Source: Salinibacterium sp. PAMC 21357
GTDB lineage: Bacteria; Actinomycetota; Actinomycetes; Actinomycetales; Microbacteriaceae
DNA length: 64,000 nt
NCBI RefSeq assembly: GCF_000247645.1
Contig: NZ_AHWA01000002.1
Coordinates: 186,001-250,000, forward strand
Direction of reading: 5' to 3'
The translations under genes were made by a program, and so were the position numbers. Position 1 is the stretch's first letter. Every line of letters starts with the position of its first letter. The notes under the pieces were generated by a model, which saw only the letters and a list, made by a program, of their open reading frames with translations, made no database searches and was not told the origin of the DNA. Below, in pieces: positions 44,862 through 53,720 of the stretch.

Positions 44862-45863
44862 TTACGGCTCTTGGATTCCCAAGATATCAAACACAAAGAC
44901 CAGCGTTTTGCCGGCGGTAGCGCCCTCGGGCAACGTGCCCTCGGTGAACCCCACATCTGGCGGAAGCACAATCTGCACTTGGGATCCAACAGTCTGCCCG
45001 ATGAGCGCGTCAGCGAGTGCGGGCGGAAGGCCATTTTCTACCGTGTCAGAACTCACCAGGGCGAAGACCTGAGGAACTCCGTTGCCCTCCCACGTGTTCA
45101 TGAAGGTTTTCTTAGCGTTCCAATCTAGGCCGCTGACGTGCATGACACCGATGTCGCCGGACTTAACAACGGCTCCAGAGCCAACCTTGAGCGTCGCAAC
45201 TTTAAGTTCAGTGGGATCCTCAGCGGTCGGGAAGGTGAAACCAGGCTGACCGTTCGGCGCTAGTACAACTGCCGGCAGGCCGGCAGGGGGAACACTATTC
45301 GTTCCATCAGCCTTGCCGGGGTAGCGAAGCTCAATATCGCTGACCATCACAATGGCGTCGTCTTCGGTAAGAGGTAGCTGGTTCTGAGCGATGCTCTCGG
45401 CACCCAAGATCTGCCCAGCGGTACCGACAGTTACAACTCGCGATCCCACGGTCGAGCACTGCGCAACTTGGCCGAAGTGCGGTGCTTGTTCGACCACAGG
45501 CGCGAGCAAGCCAGCTTCACCATGACCAGAAGAAGTCAGTTGTTCTCCGGTTGCTCCGCTATAAATTGTGATGTTCACTGAAGCGATATCACCGGCGCTC
45601 ACTTGTTCGCCGTCGCCGACAACAAGCTCTTGGCTCTGAACCGAATCAGCGATCAACGGGGTGGCGAATTCTGCGGCGGGATCATCACCGAGCGGGCCAT
45701 CTGCGCTCACCAGAGCAGAATTGCTGCCCGCCGGGTACAGGGGCGAGCAGGCTGACAGGTCGAACGGGCCATTCGCGCATCCGGTCAAGGAAACAATGAC
45801 TCCGGCACTCAGGGCCACTACTGCAAGCTTGCGCACAAACACTCTTTTCTTCGACACAGACAT
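44862..45863 (-). CDS. Exported FKBP-type peptidyl-prolyl isomerase lipoprotein
   Basis: A 333-residue lipoprotein (signal from ATG 45863, lipobox SLTGC with Cys 29) carrying two divergent FKBP-like repeats: residues about 75-175 (QVSAGDIASVNITIYSG...) and 220-333 (LKVATLKVGSGAVVKSGDIGVMHVSG to TLVFVFDILGI). The frame is open further upstream inside trmI, but the signal peptide fixes the start. Likely a cell-surface folding catalyst or chaperone. Such an FKBP gene next to pafBC is a recurrent actinobacterial neighbourhood. Confidence 0.9.
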   Translation of the reverse strand: MSVSKKRVFVRKLAVVALSAGVIVSLTGCANGPFDLSACSPLYPAGSNSALVSADGPLGDDPAAEFATPLIADSVQSQELVVGDGEQVSAGDIASVNITIYSGATGEQLTSSGHGEAGLLAPVVEQAPHFGQVAQCSTVGSRVVTVGTAGQILGAESIAQNQLPLTEDDAIVMVSDIELRYPGKADGTNSVPPAGLPAVVLAPNGQPGFTFPTAEDPTELKVATLKVGSGAVVKSGDIGVMHVSGLDWNAKKTFMNTWEGNGVPQVFALVSSDTVENGLPPALADALIGQTVGSQVQIVLPPDVGFTEGTLPEGATAGKTLVFVFDILGIQEP

Positions 45864-45873
45864 CGCCAACACT

Positions 45874-46860
45874 CTACCGGTCTGAAGACGCGGCCTCTGC
45901 CGCAGCCTTCGCTTCGCGCGCGGTCTTGCGCAGTCGTTTCGCACTTGCGCTGCGCTCTCCAAGGGCGCCCGGCGTCCAAATCTCGACATCCTCATCGCTG
46001 AAGTCGGTTTTGGAAGCACGGCGCTTGAGCTCGGGAAGTACCGAGCCGGGCGCTAAACGGCGTGCGGTCATCAGGAAACCTGTGTGCGCAACCATGCGGT
46101 GATCCGGGCGTACTGCAAGGCCCTCAACATGCCAACCACGCACGATCGTCTCATTGGAGTCAGGCTCAGTGAACAGCCCAGTGGCACGGATTGCCTCGGC
46201 AACGCGCGACAGTTGAGTGACCGTGGCGATGTAGCACAGCAACACTCCACCAGGAGTTAGTGCAGTTGCGCACTCCTCGATGCATTCCCACGGGGCAAGC
46301 ATGTCGAGCACGACGCGATCAACAGTGCCTGGCTTCACGGATGCGGGCAGTTGCTCCTGCAAGTCACCGACCGTCACCGACCAGTTGTCTGGCTTCGCGC
46401 CGAGGAATGCCTCAACATTTGACTGAGCGATCTCCGAAAATTCTTCGCGACGCTCAAAGGAGCTCAGGCGACCGCTCGGACCGATAGCGCGCAACAGCCA
46501 CAGAGAGAGTGCACCCGAGCCCACGCCCGCTTCGACCACATGAGCGCCAGGAAAGACATCTGCCTGCCCGATGATTTGCGCTGCATCCTTGGGGTAAATG
46601 ATCGCGGCACCGCGGGGCATCGACATGACGAAATCAGTAAGTAACGGGCGCATCGCCAAATACTCGATGCCGTTTGAGCAAGTGACGACGCTGGCATCGG
46701 GCAGGCCAATGATGGTGTCGTGGCTGAGAACGCCGCGGTGGGTGTGGAACGCTCCGCCGGGCTCGAGCGTTACGGTGTTCAGCCGGCCCTTGGGGCCAGT
46801 GAGCTGAACCCGGTCGCCGACGCGAAACTCGCCACTTTGTCGTCTAAATACGTCGCTCAT
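45874..46860 (-). CDS. trmI: tRNA (adenine-N1-)-methyltransferase
   Basis: SAM-dependent enzyme making m1A58 in tRNA T-loops. From ATG 46860 it has 328 residues: an N-terminal beta domain (FRVGDRVQLTGPKGR), the Rossmann methyltransferase domain with SAM motif VVEAGVGSGAL near 101, and the catalytic-site segment VVLDMLAPWE near 185. The C-terminal tail is basic and Ala-rich. The ATG overlaps the HAD stop as ATGA, which decides the start over a longer in-frame version. Confidence 0.94.
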   Translation of the reverse strand: MSDVFRRQSGEFRVGDRVQLTGPKGRLNTVTLEPGGAFHTHRGVLSHDTIIGLPDASVVTCSNGIEYLAMRPLLTDFVMSMPRGAAIIYPKDAAQIIGQADVFPGAHVVEAGVGSGALSLWLLRAIGPSGRLSSFERREEFSEIAQSNVEAFLGAKPDNWSVTVGDLQEQLPASVKPGTVDRVVLDMLAPWECIEECATALTPGGVLLCYIATVTQLSRVAEAIRATGLFTEPDSNETIVRGWHVEGLAVRPDHRMVAHTGFLMTARRLAPGSVLPELKRRASKTDFSDEDVEIWTPGALGERSASAKRLRKTAREAKAAAEAASSDR

Positions 46861-47528
46861 CGAGTGGATACCTTTGCGTGAAGTTCTGACAGGTGTTCTA
46901 AAGTTCGGCCGTCGAGGGTCGGCCACAGTGCATGAGTTTGCTCTTCGGGGATTTCCACCATGAAGGGAACGCCAACCACCGTTGCTCCGGCGCTGAACGC
47001 TGATGTGGCACCGGGAGGTGAATCTTCGATGGCGACACAGTCAGCAATCTCGACTCCCAGAGCAGCAGCACCCTCGAGGTACGGCTGGGGATGCGGCTTT
47101 GCGTTTTCTACGTCATCTCCGGAGATCACCGCGTCGAACCCCGCGAATCCGAGGTTATCCACGACGTGATGGGCCATCCGGCTAATTGACATCGTGACTA
47201 AAGCGGTAGGGATGCCCGCTTCGCGAAGTTCGAGCAACAACTCGCGGGCGCCGGGCCGCCACGGGATTCCTGATTCCTTCAGCTGAGCCATTACGCGATC
47301 GGTAAGACGATCGACGATCGTGTTTTCATCCAACTGCACGCCTTTTGCCTGCATAGCGCGTGCCGACGTGAACAAACCGCTCCCGACAACAGCCATTGCG
47401 TCATCGTGAGTCCATTCACCGCCGAATGACTCTACAAGGTCGTTTTCGGCGGAAATCCAGTACGGTTCGGAATTTATGAGGGTGCCGTCCATGTCCCAAA
47501 GAACGGCAGCCGGAGTGGAGTGAGTCAC
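46857..47528 (-). CDS. HAD-superfamily hydrolase, phosphatase type
   Basis: A 223-residue HAD phosphatase with cap subdomain type C1. Motif I WDMDGTLINSEPYW (nucleophile and acid Asp) at 11-24, motif II VTMSIS near 115, and the motif III/IV region GDDVENAKPHPQPYLE followed by CVAIEDSPPG. It resembles phosphoglycolate or beta-phosphoglucomutase-like phosphatases; the substrate is unknown. It is coupled to trmI by ATGA and divergent from the PAC2 gene. Confidence 0.91.
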   Translation of the reverse strand: MTHSTPAAVLWDMDGTLINSEPYWISAENDLVESFGGEWTHDDAMAVVGSGLFTSARAMQAKGVQLDENTIVDRLTDRVMAQLKESGIPWRPGARELLLELREAGIPTALVTMSISRMAHHVVDNLGFAGFDAVISGDDVENAKPHPQPYLEGAAALGVEIADCVAIEDSPPGATSAFSAGATVVGVPFMVEIPEEQTHALWPTLDGRTLEHLSELHAKVSTR

Positions 47529-47593
47529 AACGCACCATCGTAGTTCTATCCTTGAGTAAGTGACATTCGTGGAACTCGACCCAAAGGAGCCCA

Positions 47594-48529
47594 GTGGCTA
47601 ACACCCCATTCGCGAACGGACGACTCTTGGTCGTCGCCTTCGAGGGGTGGAATGACGCCGGAGAGGCCGCCAGCGGTGCCGTTCGATCACTCAAAGAACA
47701 ACTCGATGTCTACCCCATCGCAGAAGTAGACCCTGAAGAGTACTTCGACTATCAATTCAACAGGCCGCTCGTGGCTTATGACGACGATGGCAACCGATCG
47801 CTGACGTGGCCATCGGTCACCATTTTTGGTCCATCCCGCCCCAACACAGTGCGTCCGGAAAGTATTGCCGCCGACGCCCACCTCCAAGTGAGCGCGGGCA
47901 ATCAGTCGAATATCTATCTTCTTCTCGGCACTGAACCCTCGCGATCATGGCGGGCGTTCACGAGAGACATCCTCCACACAATCGTGGACAACGGCATCAC
48001 CTCGATTGTTTTCTTGGGCGCAATGCTTGCCGATGTTCCTCACACGCGGCCGATCTCGGTCTTCACATCGAGTGAAAACCCTGAAGTGCGTACCGCACTC
48101 GAAATCGAGCGCAGCAGCTATGAGGGCCCCGTTGGCATCCTCTCTGTGCTTGGCCAAGCTGCTGAAGCAGCGGGTATTTCGACAATGTCTATATGGGCAT
48201 CCGTACCGCATTACGTCCACAACGCACCATCACCAAAAGCGACCTTGGCGATCATCGACAAGCTTGAAGAAATTGTGGATGTCGTTATTCCTCGCGGAAA
48301 TCTCGTAAGCGAGGCGAGCGACTGGGAAACCGGAATCGACGCCCTCGCTGGCGAGGATGACGACATGTCGTCCTATATCGAACAGCTCGAGCGAGCTCGG
48401 GACACCGTCGACTCCCCCGAGGCCAGCGGTGAAGCGATCGCTCAAGAGTTTGAGAAATACCTTCGCCGTGGCGACGATAAACCTGATCAGGGTTCAGCCG
48501 GCGACGAACCGTGGCGCGGCAAGGACTAG
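47594..48529 (+). CDS. PAC2 family protein
   Basis: A 311-residue protein of the PAC2 (proteasome assembly chaperone-like) family, widespread in actinobacteria with unknown biochemical role. Typical segments are LLVVAFEGWNDAGEAAS at the start, VYPIAEVDPEEYFDYQ, FLGAMLADVPHTRP and ISTMSIWASVPHYVHNAPSPKA. AAAGGAG precedes the GTG start at 5 nt. It retains this family despite no proteasome genes being visible in the window. Confidence 0.92.
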   Translation: MANTPFANGRLLVVAFEGWNDAGEAASGAVRSLKEQLDVYPIAEVDPEEYFDYQFNRPLVAYDDDGNRSLTWPSVTIFGPSRPNTVRPESIAADAHLQVSAGNQSNIYLLLGTEPSRSWRAFTRDILHTIVDNGITSIVFLGAMLADVPHTRPISVFTSSENPEVRTALEIERSSYEGPVGILSVLGQAAEAAGISTMSIWASVPHYVHNAPSPKATLAIIDKLEEIVDVVIPRGNLVSEASDWETGIDALAGEDDDMSSYIEQLERARDTVDSPEASGEAIAQEFEKYLRRGDDKPDQGSAGDEPWRGKD

Positions 48530-48566
48530 CTGATTATTGCTGGGTGAAGAGCGCTCGTTGTAGTGA

Positions 48567-49418
48567 CTAAACCGGCTGAATCACGTTTGTTGCCAGCAAA
48601 ATATACAGTGTCGCGCCCAGAAGCACGCGGTAGATCACGAACGGTAAGAACGAGCGCTTCTCGATATACCGCATGAGTGCGGCGATGACGAAGTAGCCGA
48701 CGATAAACGCGATCACCGTTGCAACCGCAGTTTCGGCGTAGGTGAAGACCTGATTCGTCTCGCCGAAGCTGTGCACGAGCTCATAAAGCCCGCTGCCGAA
48801 CACGGCGGGAATTGCGAGCAGGAACCCAAAACGTGCCGCCGCCGGCCGCGTATAGCCCAATGCGAGCCCCGCCGTCATCGTGGACCCTGAACGTGAGACG
48901 CCGGGCACGAGCGCAAGCATTTGTGCCAGACCAATGGTGATGCCGTGGCTGTACTTCATCTCGTCAAGTGCACGAGTGCGTTTGCCCAGGTAATCGGCGA
49001 TTCCCAGAATGATGCCGAAGACAATGAGCACGGTGGCGACCAACCACAGCGAGCGGAATGTTGAACGGATGTACTCCTGCGCGAAGTAGCCAACGAGAAC
49101 AATGGGAACGGTGCCGATTATTACGAGCCAGCCGAGCCGAACATCCGGATGATTCTTGTCAACCACTTCATGATGGGAACCACCCGACCGACGAAACTGC
49201 TGAAACCAGCGGCTCAGGATGCGCGCAATGTCTTTGCGGAAATAAAGGATGACCGCGAGCTCAGTGCCCAACTGGGTGATTGCCGTGAATGTGGCTCCAG
49301 GGTCGCTTGCCGACGGCAAAAATTCGCCCATGATGCGCAAATGGGCGCTTGACGAGATCGGGAGAAATTCGGTCAGGCCCTGAACAAGCCCAAGAATAAT
49401 GGCCTCAATAAAGCCCAT
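48567..49418 (-). CDS. uppP: Undecaprenyl-diphosphatase
   Basis: BacA/UppP-type membrane phosphatase that recycles undecaprenyl diphosphate to the monophosphate carrier for peptidoglycan; overproduction gives bacitracin resistance in other bacteria. The 283-residue protein has the two signature regions GLTEFLPISSSAHL (about 14-27) and GVSRSGSTMTAGL (near 170), with about eight membrane helices. GGGAGC precedes the ATG. The M20 peptidase gene ends 24 bp upstream, on the same strand. Confidence 0.96.
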   Translation of the reverse strand: MGFIEAIILGLVQGLTEFLPISSSAHLRIMGEFLPSASDPGATFTAITQLGTELAVILYFRKDIARILSRWFQQFRRSGGSHHEVVDKNHPDVRLGWLVIIGTVPIVLVGYFAQEYIRSTFRSLWLVATVLIVFGIILGIADYLGKRTRALDEMKYSHGITIGLAQMLALVPGVSRSGSTMTAGLALGYTRPAAARFGFLLAIPAVFGSGLYELVHSFGETNQVFTYAETAVATVIAFIVGYFVIAALMRYIEKRSFLPFVIYRVLLGATLYILLATNVIQPV

Positions 49419-49442
49419 GAAACGCTCCCGCTTAGGTAGTAG

Positions 49443-50774
49443 CTAGTACTTGAGAAGCAGGTCTCCTAAGACCTGCCTGCCAAAGACTAGTGCGTCGAGA
49501 GGCACTCTTTCATCGACACCGTGGAACATACCGGGAAAGTCGATCTCAGGGGGCAATTGCAAGGGCGCGAAACCGTAGCCCGTGATGTCGAGTCGCTTGA
49601 GCGCTTTATTGTCAGTGCCGCCTGACATTAGATAAGGCAGCACGGGAGCCCCCGGATCGAAAACACCGAGGCTGCCAATCATCGCGTCGACCAGAGGGCC
49701 ATCGAAACTGGTTTCAAGGCCAATGTCGCGGTGCATGATCTCAATTTCAATCTCATCCGGCAGTAGCGCTCGAACCTGCGCGAGAACTTTATCCTCCTCG
49801 CCAGGCATTGTGCGGATGTCAACGAGCGCTTCGGCGACATCCGGAATTACGTTGTGCTTATAGCCGGCCTGCAACTGCGTGGGGTTGCTTGTCGTTCGCA
49901 AAGTGGCCTGCAAGAAGCCGGATGCGGTTCCGGTGGCCAAAATTAGATTGTCGGGGCCAACCACTTCTGGGTCGATCTTGAGTATGCGAGAAAGCTCCGA
50001 GATGAGCAATTTGGTGGTGTCGGTGAGATGCACCGGCCATTCTTGGCGGCCGATAATCGCGATGGCTTCGGCAAGCTTTGTAACGGCGTTATTGCTTATC
50101 ACTCGCGAACCATGAGCAGCCATACCGCGGGCAGTCAGTTTGATCCAGACGAGTGCCTTTTCGCCAGTCTGTAAAAGGTAAGCGCGTTGACCCTGAAGAT
50201 CGATCGAATATCCGCCAACTTCACTAATGGCCTCGGTCGCGCCCGCAAAAACATCGGCGTGGTGATCAACCATGAAGTGTGATCCGAACTCGCCACCGTT
50301 CTCTTCATCAGAGAAGAAAGCAATGATGAGGTCGCGCGCCGGGCGCTTTCCTGCCCCCAGGATGTCACCGAGGGCAGTGACGATCATGGCATCCATGTTC
50401 TTCATGTCTACGGCGCCGCGGCCCCACAGCAGCCCGTCGCGAATCTCTCCTCCGAATGGATCTACCGACCAGTTCTTGGGATCGGCAGGAACCACATCAG
50501 TGTGGCCGTGCAAGATCAGTGCCGGACGCTCTTTGGCGTGCGGCGCAGACGACTCGGTGTCGTAGCTGCCCTCAACGTGGGCGACAACCGTGGTGCGGCC
50601 TGTGGCGGCGTCGAAGTACTGAGTAGTGAGCCCCATCTCTTCTAGGAGCGCGCCTAAATATTCGGCGGCAACAGTCTCGCCGTTAGAGCGACCTTCACCA
50701 TAGTTTGAGGTGTCGAAGCGAATGAGATCTTGCGCGATACGAGCGGTGCGCTCGAGAGAGGGCTCAGGAGTCAT
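49443..50774 (-). CDS. M20/M25/M40 family metallopeptidase
   Basis: A 443-residue di-zinc hydrolase. Zinc and catalytic segments are HGHTDVVPAD, GRGAVDMKNMDA, FSDEENGGEFGSH and, near the end, FHGVDERVP; the dimerisation domain is inserted at about 195-330. It is of the ArgE/DapE/acylase-like subgroup, distinct from the M20 dipeptidase at 7444. Substrate unknown. Transcribed with uppP; the 152 bp upstream separate it from tRNA-Leu and show no other gene. Confidence 0.92.
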   Translation of the reverse strand: MTPEPSLERTARIAQDLIRFDTSNYGEGRSNGETVAAEYLGALLEEMGLTTQYFDAATGRTTVVAHVEGSYDTESSAPHAKERPALILHGHTDVVPADPKNWSVDPFGGEIRDGLLWGRGAVDMKNMDAMIVTALGDILGAGKRPARDLIIAFFSDEENGGEFGSHFMVDHHADVFAGATEAISEVGGYSIDLQGQRAYLLQTGEKALVWIKLTARGMAAHGSRVISNNAVTKLAEAIAIIGRQEWPVHLTDTTKLLISELSRILKIDPEVVGPDNLILATGTASGFLQATLRTTSNPTQLQAGYKHNVIPDVAEALVDIRTMPGEEDKVLAQVRALLPDEIEIEIMHRDIGLETSFDGPLVDAMIGSLGVFDPGAPVLPYLMSGGTDNKALKRLDITGYGFAPLQLPPEIDFPGMFHGVDERVPLDALVFGRQVLGDLLLKY

Positions 50775-50926
50775 AAGGTAACGCTAGCCGTCTGACCGGG
50801 AAAAATCTGCACGCCACGGCATACCCGAAAGCTAGCGATCCTGCTCAACTATTCGAGGCGTAAATCGATGCTCAAAAAGGATGCTATTCTCTTATCTCGG
50901 CGGTGCTCTTGTAGCGCCGCAGATGC

Positions 50927-51010
50927 GCGCGGATGGCGGAATTGGTAGACGCGCTAGCTTGAGGTGCTAGTGCCTGTAAAGGCGTGGGGGTTCAAGTCCC
51001 CCTTCGCGCA
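50927..51010 (+). tRNA. tRNA-Leu (anticodon GAG)
   Basis: An 84-nt class II tRNA with long variable arm. The acceptor stem GCGCGGA pairs with TTCGCGC (one G-U pair), discriminator A; the anticodon arm CTAGC-TTGAGGT-GCTAG gives anticodon GAG, which reads CUC and CUU; the T arm is GGGGG-TTCAAGT-CCCCC. CCA is not encoded. TATTCT at 50885-50890 is a plausible -10. Confidence 0.97.
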
Positions 51011-51051
51011 CAGCGAACGATTCGGACTTACGGATCAGTAGTTGAGAAATT

Positions 51052-51090
51052 AGGTCGGCAGTCAGATTTATCTGGTTGCCGGCCTTTTTT
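51052..51090 (+). terminator. Rho-independent terminator after tRNA-Leu
   Basis: A 16-bp stem (51052-51067 with 51070-51085, three G-U pairs) with a very tight loop is followed by a run of Ts to 51090. It starts 41 bp after the tRNA 3' end and is the strongest intrinsic terminator in the window. Confidence 0.9.
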
Positions 51091-51173
51091 CATGCCCTGA
51101 TGCCGCTGCTTGTCGGAATCAATCGCGCTCCATGCCCGCTGTAAGTTCGCTGAGATTTCTCATCCTGGTTTCG

Positions 51174-51191
51174 TCAACGATGTATCGTTGA
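51174..51191. promoter_or_regulatory. Operator-like 18-bp inverted repeat upstream of the PadR gene
   Basis: Perfect 8-bp arms TCAACGAT and ATCGTTGA flank GT, 49 bp before the padR-family start codon. Position and symmetry suit autoregulation by the encoded PadR-type dimer. The rest of 51091-51240 shows no gene. Confidence 0.6.
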
Positions 51192-51240
51192 GTATCGGCA
51201 GGGCGACTCGTGCCCCGCATCCACAGAGCGGAGGATCAGC

Positions 51241-51807
51241 ATGAACAACTCATTCGGAACCGGTGGCCGCAACTCTCGCCGCCCGTTCGCAGAAGCATTC
51301 GATCACGCGGGTCAGGGCCTGTGGGATGCGCTCGACAACGTGCGCACTGAATTCGATCGGCGTGTAGCGCCTCGCATGGGGCGTGGTGACGTGCGCGTCG
51401 CCATACTCTCTCTGCTGGCCGAAGAATCCATGCACGGCTACCAAATAATTCACGAGATCGAAAAGCGCAGTAACGGCTCGTGGAAGCCCAGTCCTGGATC
51501 GGTCTACCCGACTCTTCAACTTCTTGCTGACGAAGGCCTCATCGAAGCGCATGAAGCCGACGGCAAGAAAACGTACACGTTGACCGAAAAGGGCCACGAT
51601 GAGGTCAAGTCGAACAGGCCGGCACCGTGGGATGAGTCTGAAGCGCGCGATACGTCACGCCCGACCGCACTCCCCCATGCCGCGGCCAAGCTGGCAGAAG
51701 CAGTAATCCCGATCATGCGCAATGGCAGCGCTGAGCAGGTCAACGAAGCCATCACGATTGTTGATGATGCGCGCCGTAAGCTTTACGCAATCCTCGCCCA
51801 AGACTGA
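51241..51807 (+). CDS. PadR family transcriptional regulator
   Basis: A 188-residue regulator. The PadR winged-helix domain spans about 40-120 (DVRVAILSLLAEESMHGYQIIHEIEKRS, PSPGSVYPTLQLLADEGLIE, KKTYTLTEKG) followed by a C-terminal helical domain for dimerisation. The N-terminal 40 residues are an unstructured extension (GGRNSRRPFAEAFDHAGQGLW) seen in related actinobacterial proteins. GGAGGAT precedes the ATG at 5-6 nt. The ABC1-kinase gene begins 33 bp downstream and may be its target along with itself. Confidence 0.93.
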   Translation: MNNSFGTGGRNSRRPFAEAFDHAGQGLWDALDNVRTEFDRRVAPRMGRGDVRVAILSLLAEESMHGYQIIHEIEKRSNGSWKPSPGSVYPTLQLLADEGLIEAHEADGKKTYTLTEKGHDEVKSNRPAPWDESEARDTSRPTALPHAAAKLAEAVIPIMRNGSAEQVNEAITIVDDARRKLYAILAQD

Positions 51808-51840
51808 TTAGACGCCGCACTTTGGCCCTAGGGAGCATCG

Positions 51841-53541
51841 ATGACCGACACTAGACAGCTGCGCGCCCGTTACCGTCGGATTCTGCGCTTCGCTGCCCGG
51901 TACATGGTCCTCGAGTGGTGGTTCGAGCTTGTCCTGCCGCGATTCGGTCTCGAGCGAATTGCCGCTCGGCGGCGGCTGGCGCGTGCCGCCCATATCGCGC
52001 GCAACTTTCACACGCTCGCGGTCGATCTCGGTGGCCTCATGATCAAGGTGGGACAGTTCATGTCCTCTCGCCTCGATGTGTTGCCTGCAGAGATCACCCG
52101 CGAACTCGAGGGTCTCCAGGATGAAGTTCCCGCGGTTGACTTCGCGCTTATCCGTGAGAGCGCCGAACGCGAGCTCGGTCTTGAGCTTGAGCGCGCGTAC
52201 GAAACGTTCGACACGATACCAATCGCGGCCGCATCCTTTGGACAGGTTCACCGTGCGCGGCTGCGGCCCTCCGATGCTCGTGACGTCGGATTCGCGGATG
52301 TCGTTGTTAAAGTTCAGCGCCCGGGGATAGCCGAGATCATTGATGTCGACCTCTCCGCACTGCGAAGGGTAGCGCGCTGGCTCAGCCGTGTTCGTTTTAT
52401 ATCGCGGCGAGTAGACCTTCCTGTTCTGCTTGAGGAATTTGCGATCATCAGCCTGCGAGAGATCGATTACCTCAACGAGGGAAGTAACGCAGAGCGTTTC
52501 GCTGCCAACTTCGTTGACGATCCCAGAATTACCGCACCCGAGGTCGTCTGGGAACGCTCAACGCGTCGGGTTCTGACGCTGGCCGACGCCACCGCGATCA
52601 AGATTAACGACCTGGGGCGTCTTGAAGCGGCAGGAATTAATCCGTCTGACGTCGCTGATGAGTTGTCACGGGCAATGTTTGAGCAACTTTTCATCCACCG
52701 CTTCTTTCACGCTGATCCGCATCCCGGCAATATTTTTGTGACGCCGGCCGACCCGGAACGCGCCGACACATCGACTCCTGATTGGGCGCTCACGTTCATC
52801 GACTTCGGGATGATGGGTGAAGTCCCCGAAAACCTTAGCCGTGGATTACAGCGACTCATTATTGCTGCCGCTGCGCGAGATGCACCCGGCTTGGTCGCCA
52901 GTGTGCGCGATATGGGCATCTTGCTGCGAACCGCGGAGACTGCACCGCTTGAGCGTGCAATGGGCGAGCTCTTTGACCGTTTCGGAGGAATGGGCTTTAG
53001 CGAACTGCAGCAGGTCGATCCGCAAGAGTTCAGAGCCTTCGGCAACGAGTTCAGCGAAGTGGTTCGGACTATGCCGTTCCAACTTCCGGAAAACTTTTTG
53101 CTGATCATCCGTGCGGTCTCGGTTACCTCTGGCGTCGCCAGCAACCTCAACGCTGGCTACAACGTCTGGACGGCAATCGAACCCTTCGCCCAGCGGCTCG
53201 CGATTGATGAAGGCGGCGGCACGGTCAAGGAATTCGCGAAGCAAGCTCTGTCTTCGGCTGGTCTCCTCCTGCGATTGCCGCAGCAACTAGAGAGCGTCGC
53301 GACTCTGATGCAACGCGGCCAACTAGCAGTCGAGACCCCGGGAGCAGATAAGCGTCTTCGGGTGATCGAACAGCTCACCCGGCGGGTGCTTTCTGCGGTG
53401 CTTTTCGCCGGGCTGCTCATTGGAGGAATTCTGTTGCGGCAGACCGACTCCACGCTGGGATTGGTGCTTCTCGTCGCATCGGTCCTGCCGCTCGCACACG
53501 CTCTGTTTGCGGGGATTGTCAGCCGGAGCCGTTCGTTCTGA
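51841..53541 (+). CDS. ABC1/AarF (UbiB-like) atypical protein kinase
   Basis: A 566-residue ABC1-family protein with ATPase/kinase-like fold. Visible motifs: KxGQ signature region MIKVGQFMSSR near 63, the Ala-rich nucleotide loop AAASFGQVHRARL near 128, VVKVQRPG lysine near 158, HADPHPGNIF near 290 and IDFGMMGEV near 320. Two C-terminal membrane helices (about 516-560) anchor it. Family members act in quinone synthesis and lipid homeostasis; actinobacterial function is unproven. It follows the PadR gene. Confidence 0.93.
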   Translation: MTDTRQLRARYRRILRFAARYMVLEWWFELVLPRFGLERIAARRRLARAAHIARNFHTLAVDLGGLMIKVGQFMSSRLDVLPAEITRELEGLQDEVPAVDFALIRESAERELGLELERAYETFDTIPIAAASFGQVHRARLRPSDARDVGFADVVVKVQRPGIAEIIDVDLSALRRVARWLSRVRFISRRVDLPVLLEEFAIISLREIDYLNEGSNAERFAANFVDDPRITAPEVVWERSTRRVLTLADATAIKINDLGRLEAAGINPSDVADELSRAMFEQLFIHRFFHADPHPGNIFVTPADPERADTSTPDWALTFIDFGMMGEVPENLSRGLQRLIIAAAARDAPGLVASVRDMGILLRTAETAPLERAMGELFDRFGGMGFSELQQVDPQEFRAFGNEFSEVVRTMPFQLPENFLLIIRAVSVTSGVASNLNAGYNVWTAIEPFAQRLAIDEGGGTVKEFAKQALSSAGLLLRLPQQLESVATLMQRGQLAVETPGADKRLRVIEQLTRRVLSAVLFAGLLIGGILLRQTDSTLGLVLLVASVLPLAHALFAGIVSRSRSF

Positions 53542-53720
53542 ACACGGCAACGTGTCGGTCAAACCCGGTCCTTCCGGCCGGCCACGCAGCCTGAGAGTCA
53601 CCCATGAATCTGCGCGATCCGCTATCGTGTTAGGGGATTCAGTTGCATCAGCTGTTGTCCGTTCTTCATTAGCCCGGGTTATCCCAGGTCTCTAGCCAGC
53701 AGCGTTGCTGGCATTCAGCC

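Noticed and set aside
50927-51240. tRNA-Leu as integration site of a mobile element
   Set aside because: No integrase, no repeated tRNA 3' end and only housekeeping-type genes follow; the downstream hairpin is an ordinary terminator.
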